From Burkholderiales bacterium (GTDB lineage: Bacteria > Pseudomonadota > Gammaproteobacteria > Burkholderiales > Burkholderiaceae_C), in assembly GCA_006227785.1 (NCBI GenBank), contig SBFU01000228.1:1-6118 (forward strand): a DNA stretch of 6,118 bases, in the 5' to 3' direction. A program made the position numbers and the translations under genes. The notes below the pieces were generated by a model. That model searched no databases. It was given only the letters and a program-made list of their open reading frames with translations, and had not been told where the DNA came from. Positions 5,723 through 6,118 of this stretch are shown piece after piece. Each line of letters starts with the position of its first letter. Position 1 is the stretch's first letter.

Positions 5723-6118
5723 ATGTTCAAGAATCTCACGCTGTACCGCATCGCGCCGGGCTGGACGCCTTCAGTCGACACCATGGAGCAGGCACTCGAT
5801 GCCGCCCGTTTCCAAGCCTGCGGCGCCACCCAGGACAAGTCCGTCGGCTGGGTCGAGCCCAGGGGACAGGGTCATGGTGCCTTGGTCGAGTCGGTCGGTG
5901 GCCAGCGCATCCTGAGACTGCAGATCGAGAGCAAGTCGGTCCCGGGTTCGGTGGTGCGCAAGAAGGCCCAGGAAGCGGCCGACCACATCGAGGCCACGAC
6001 CGGACGCAAACCCGGCAAGAAGGAGACCAAGGCGCTGCGCGAAGATGCCCTGCTGTCCCTGCTGCCTCAGGCCTTCGAGCGCCAGAGCCATGTCTGGGTC
6101 TGGATCGACCCGGAAAAC
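5723..6118 (+). CDS. rdgC: Recombination-associated protein RdgC (partial, N-terminal part)
   Basis: RdgC is a nucleoid-associated, ring-forming DNA-binding protein that in characterised bacteria modulates RecA-dependent recombination. The first 132 residues are seen; the usual length is about 300, so the gene runs off the right edge. Alignment from memory with the E. coli protein is clear: MFKNLTLYRI at the start (E. coli has WFKNLMVYRL), CGATQDKSVGWVEP near residues 33-46, a basic stretch RKPGKKETKALRED, then ALLSLLPQAFERQSHVWVWI (110-129), matching a conserved LLP.AF.R block and a closing WID. The ATG at 5723 fits the family start but has no Shine-Dalgarno. An in-frame ATG at 5675 would add 16 residues unlike the family. 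This is a housekeeping gene, probably not functionally linked to the transporter cluster. Confidence 0.93.
   Translation, partial: MFKNLTLYRIAPGWTPSVDTMEQALDAARFQACGATQDKSVGWVEPRGQGHGALVESVGGQRILRLQIESKSVPGSVVRKKAQEAADHIEATTGRKPGKKETKALREDALLSLLPQAFERQSHVWVWIDPEN

Noticed and set aside
1..6118. Search for an undescribed system, mobile element, CRISPR array or toxin-antitoxin pair
   Set aside because: All substantial genes fall into known families with normal lengths and intact motifs; no terminal repeats, spaced repeats, transposase, tRNA or compositional break was seen by eye.

Overview
The window looks like ordinary chromosomal DNA from a GC-rich betaproteobacterium, most likely Burkholderiales and perhaps Comamonadaceae. 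This is inferred from the high GC content, GC-ending codons, a TRAP transporter of the type abundant in that group, and an rdgC gene, which is typical of beta- and gammaproteobacteria. No phage, insertion sequence, CRISPR, tRNA or rRNA signature was seen.

Layout: (1) The left edge holds the N-terminal part of a MarR-like winged-helix regulator on the minus strand, cut by the window. (2) A divergent intergenic region of about 180 bp separates it from a plus-strand operon. It contains an AT-rich patch with an 11-bp tandem repeat that could be an operator. (3) The operon is a complete three-gene TRAP transporter: periplasmic binding protein (dctP type), small 4-TM subunit (dctQ type) and large permease (dctM type). 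A strong 11-bp-stem hairpin lies between the dctP-type and dctQ-type genes, and the dctQ- and dctM-type genes overlap by 8 bases. (4) Convergent to the operon, with only 8 bp between stop codons, is a minus-strand FAD-dependent DadA-like amino acid oxidoreductase. (5) Divergent from that, with only 33 bp between start codons, is a plus-strand Asp/Glu/hydantoin racemase family enzyme with both catalytic cysteines. (6) The right edge carries the first 132 codons of rdgC, a housekeeping gene probably unrelated to the rest.

Working model (inference): the regulator controls uptake of a small carboxylate or amino-acid-like compound by the sodium-coupled TRAP system. The racemase and oxidoreductase would then interconvert enantiomers and oxidatively deaminate one of them. 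The substrate cannot be read from the sequence. All protein families are known ones, and no clearly new biological system was found. The most useful second-look items are the tandem repeat, the intra-operon hairpin, the very compact divergent promoter region, and the combination of transporter, oxidase and racemase.
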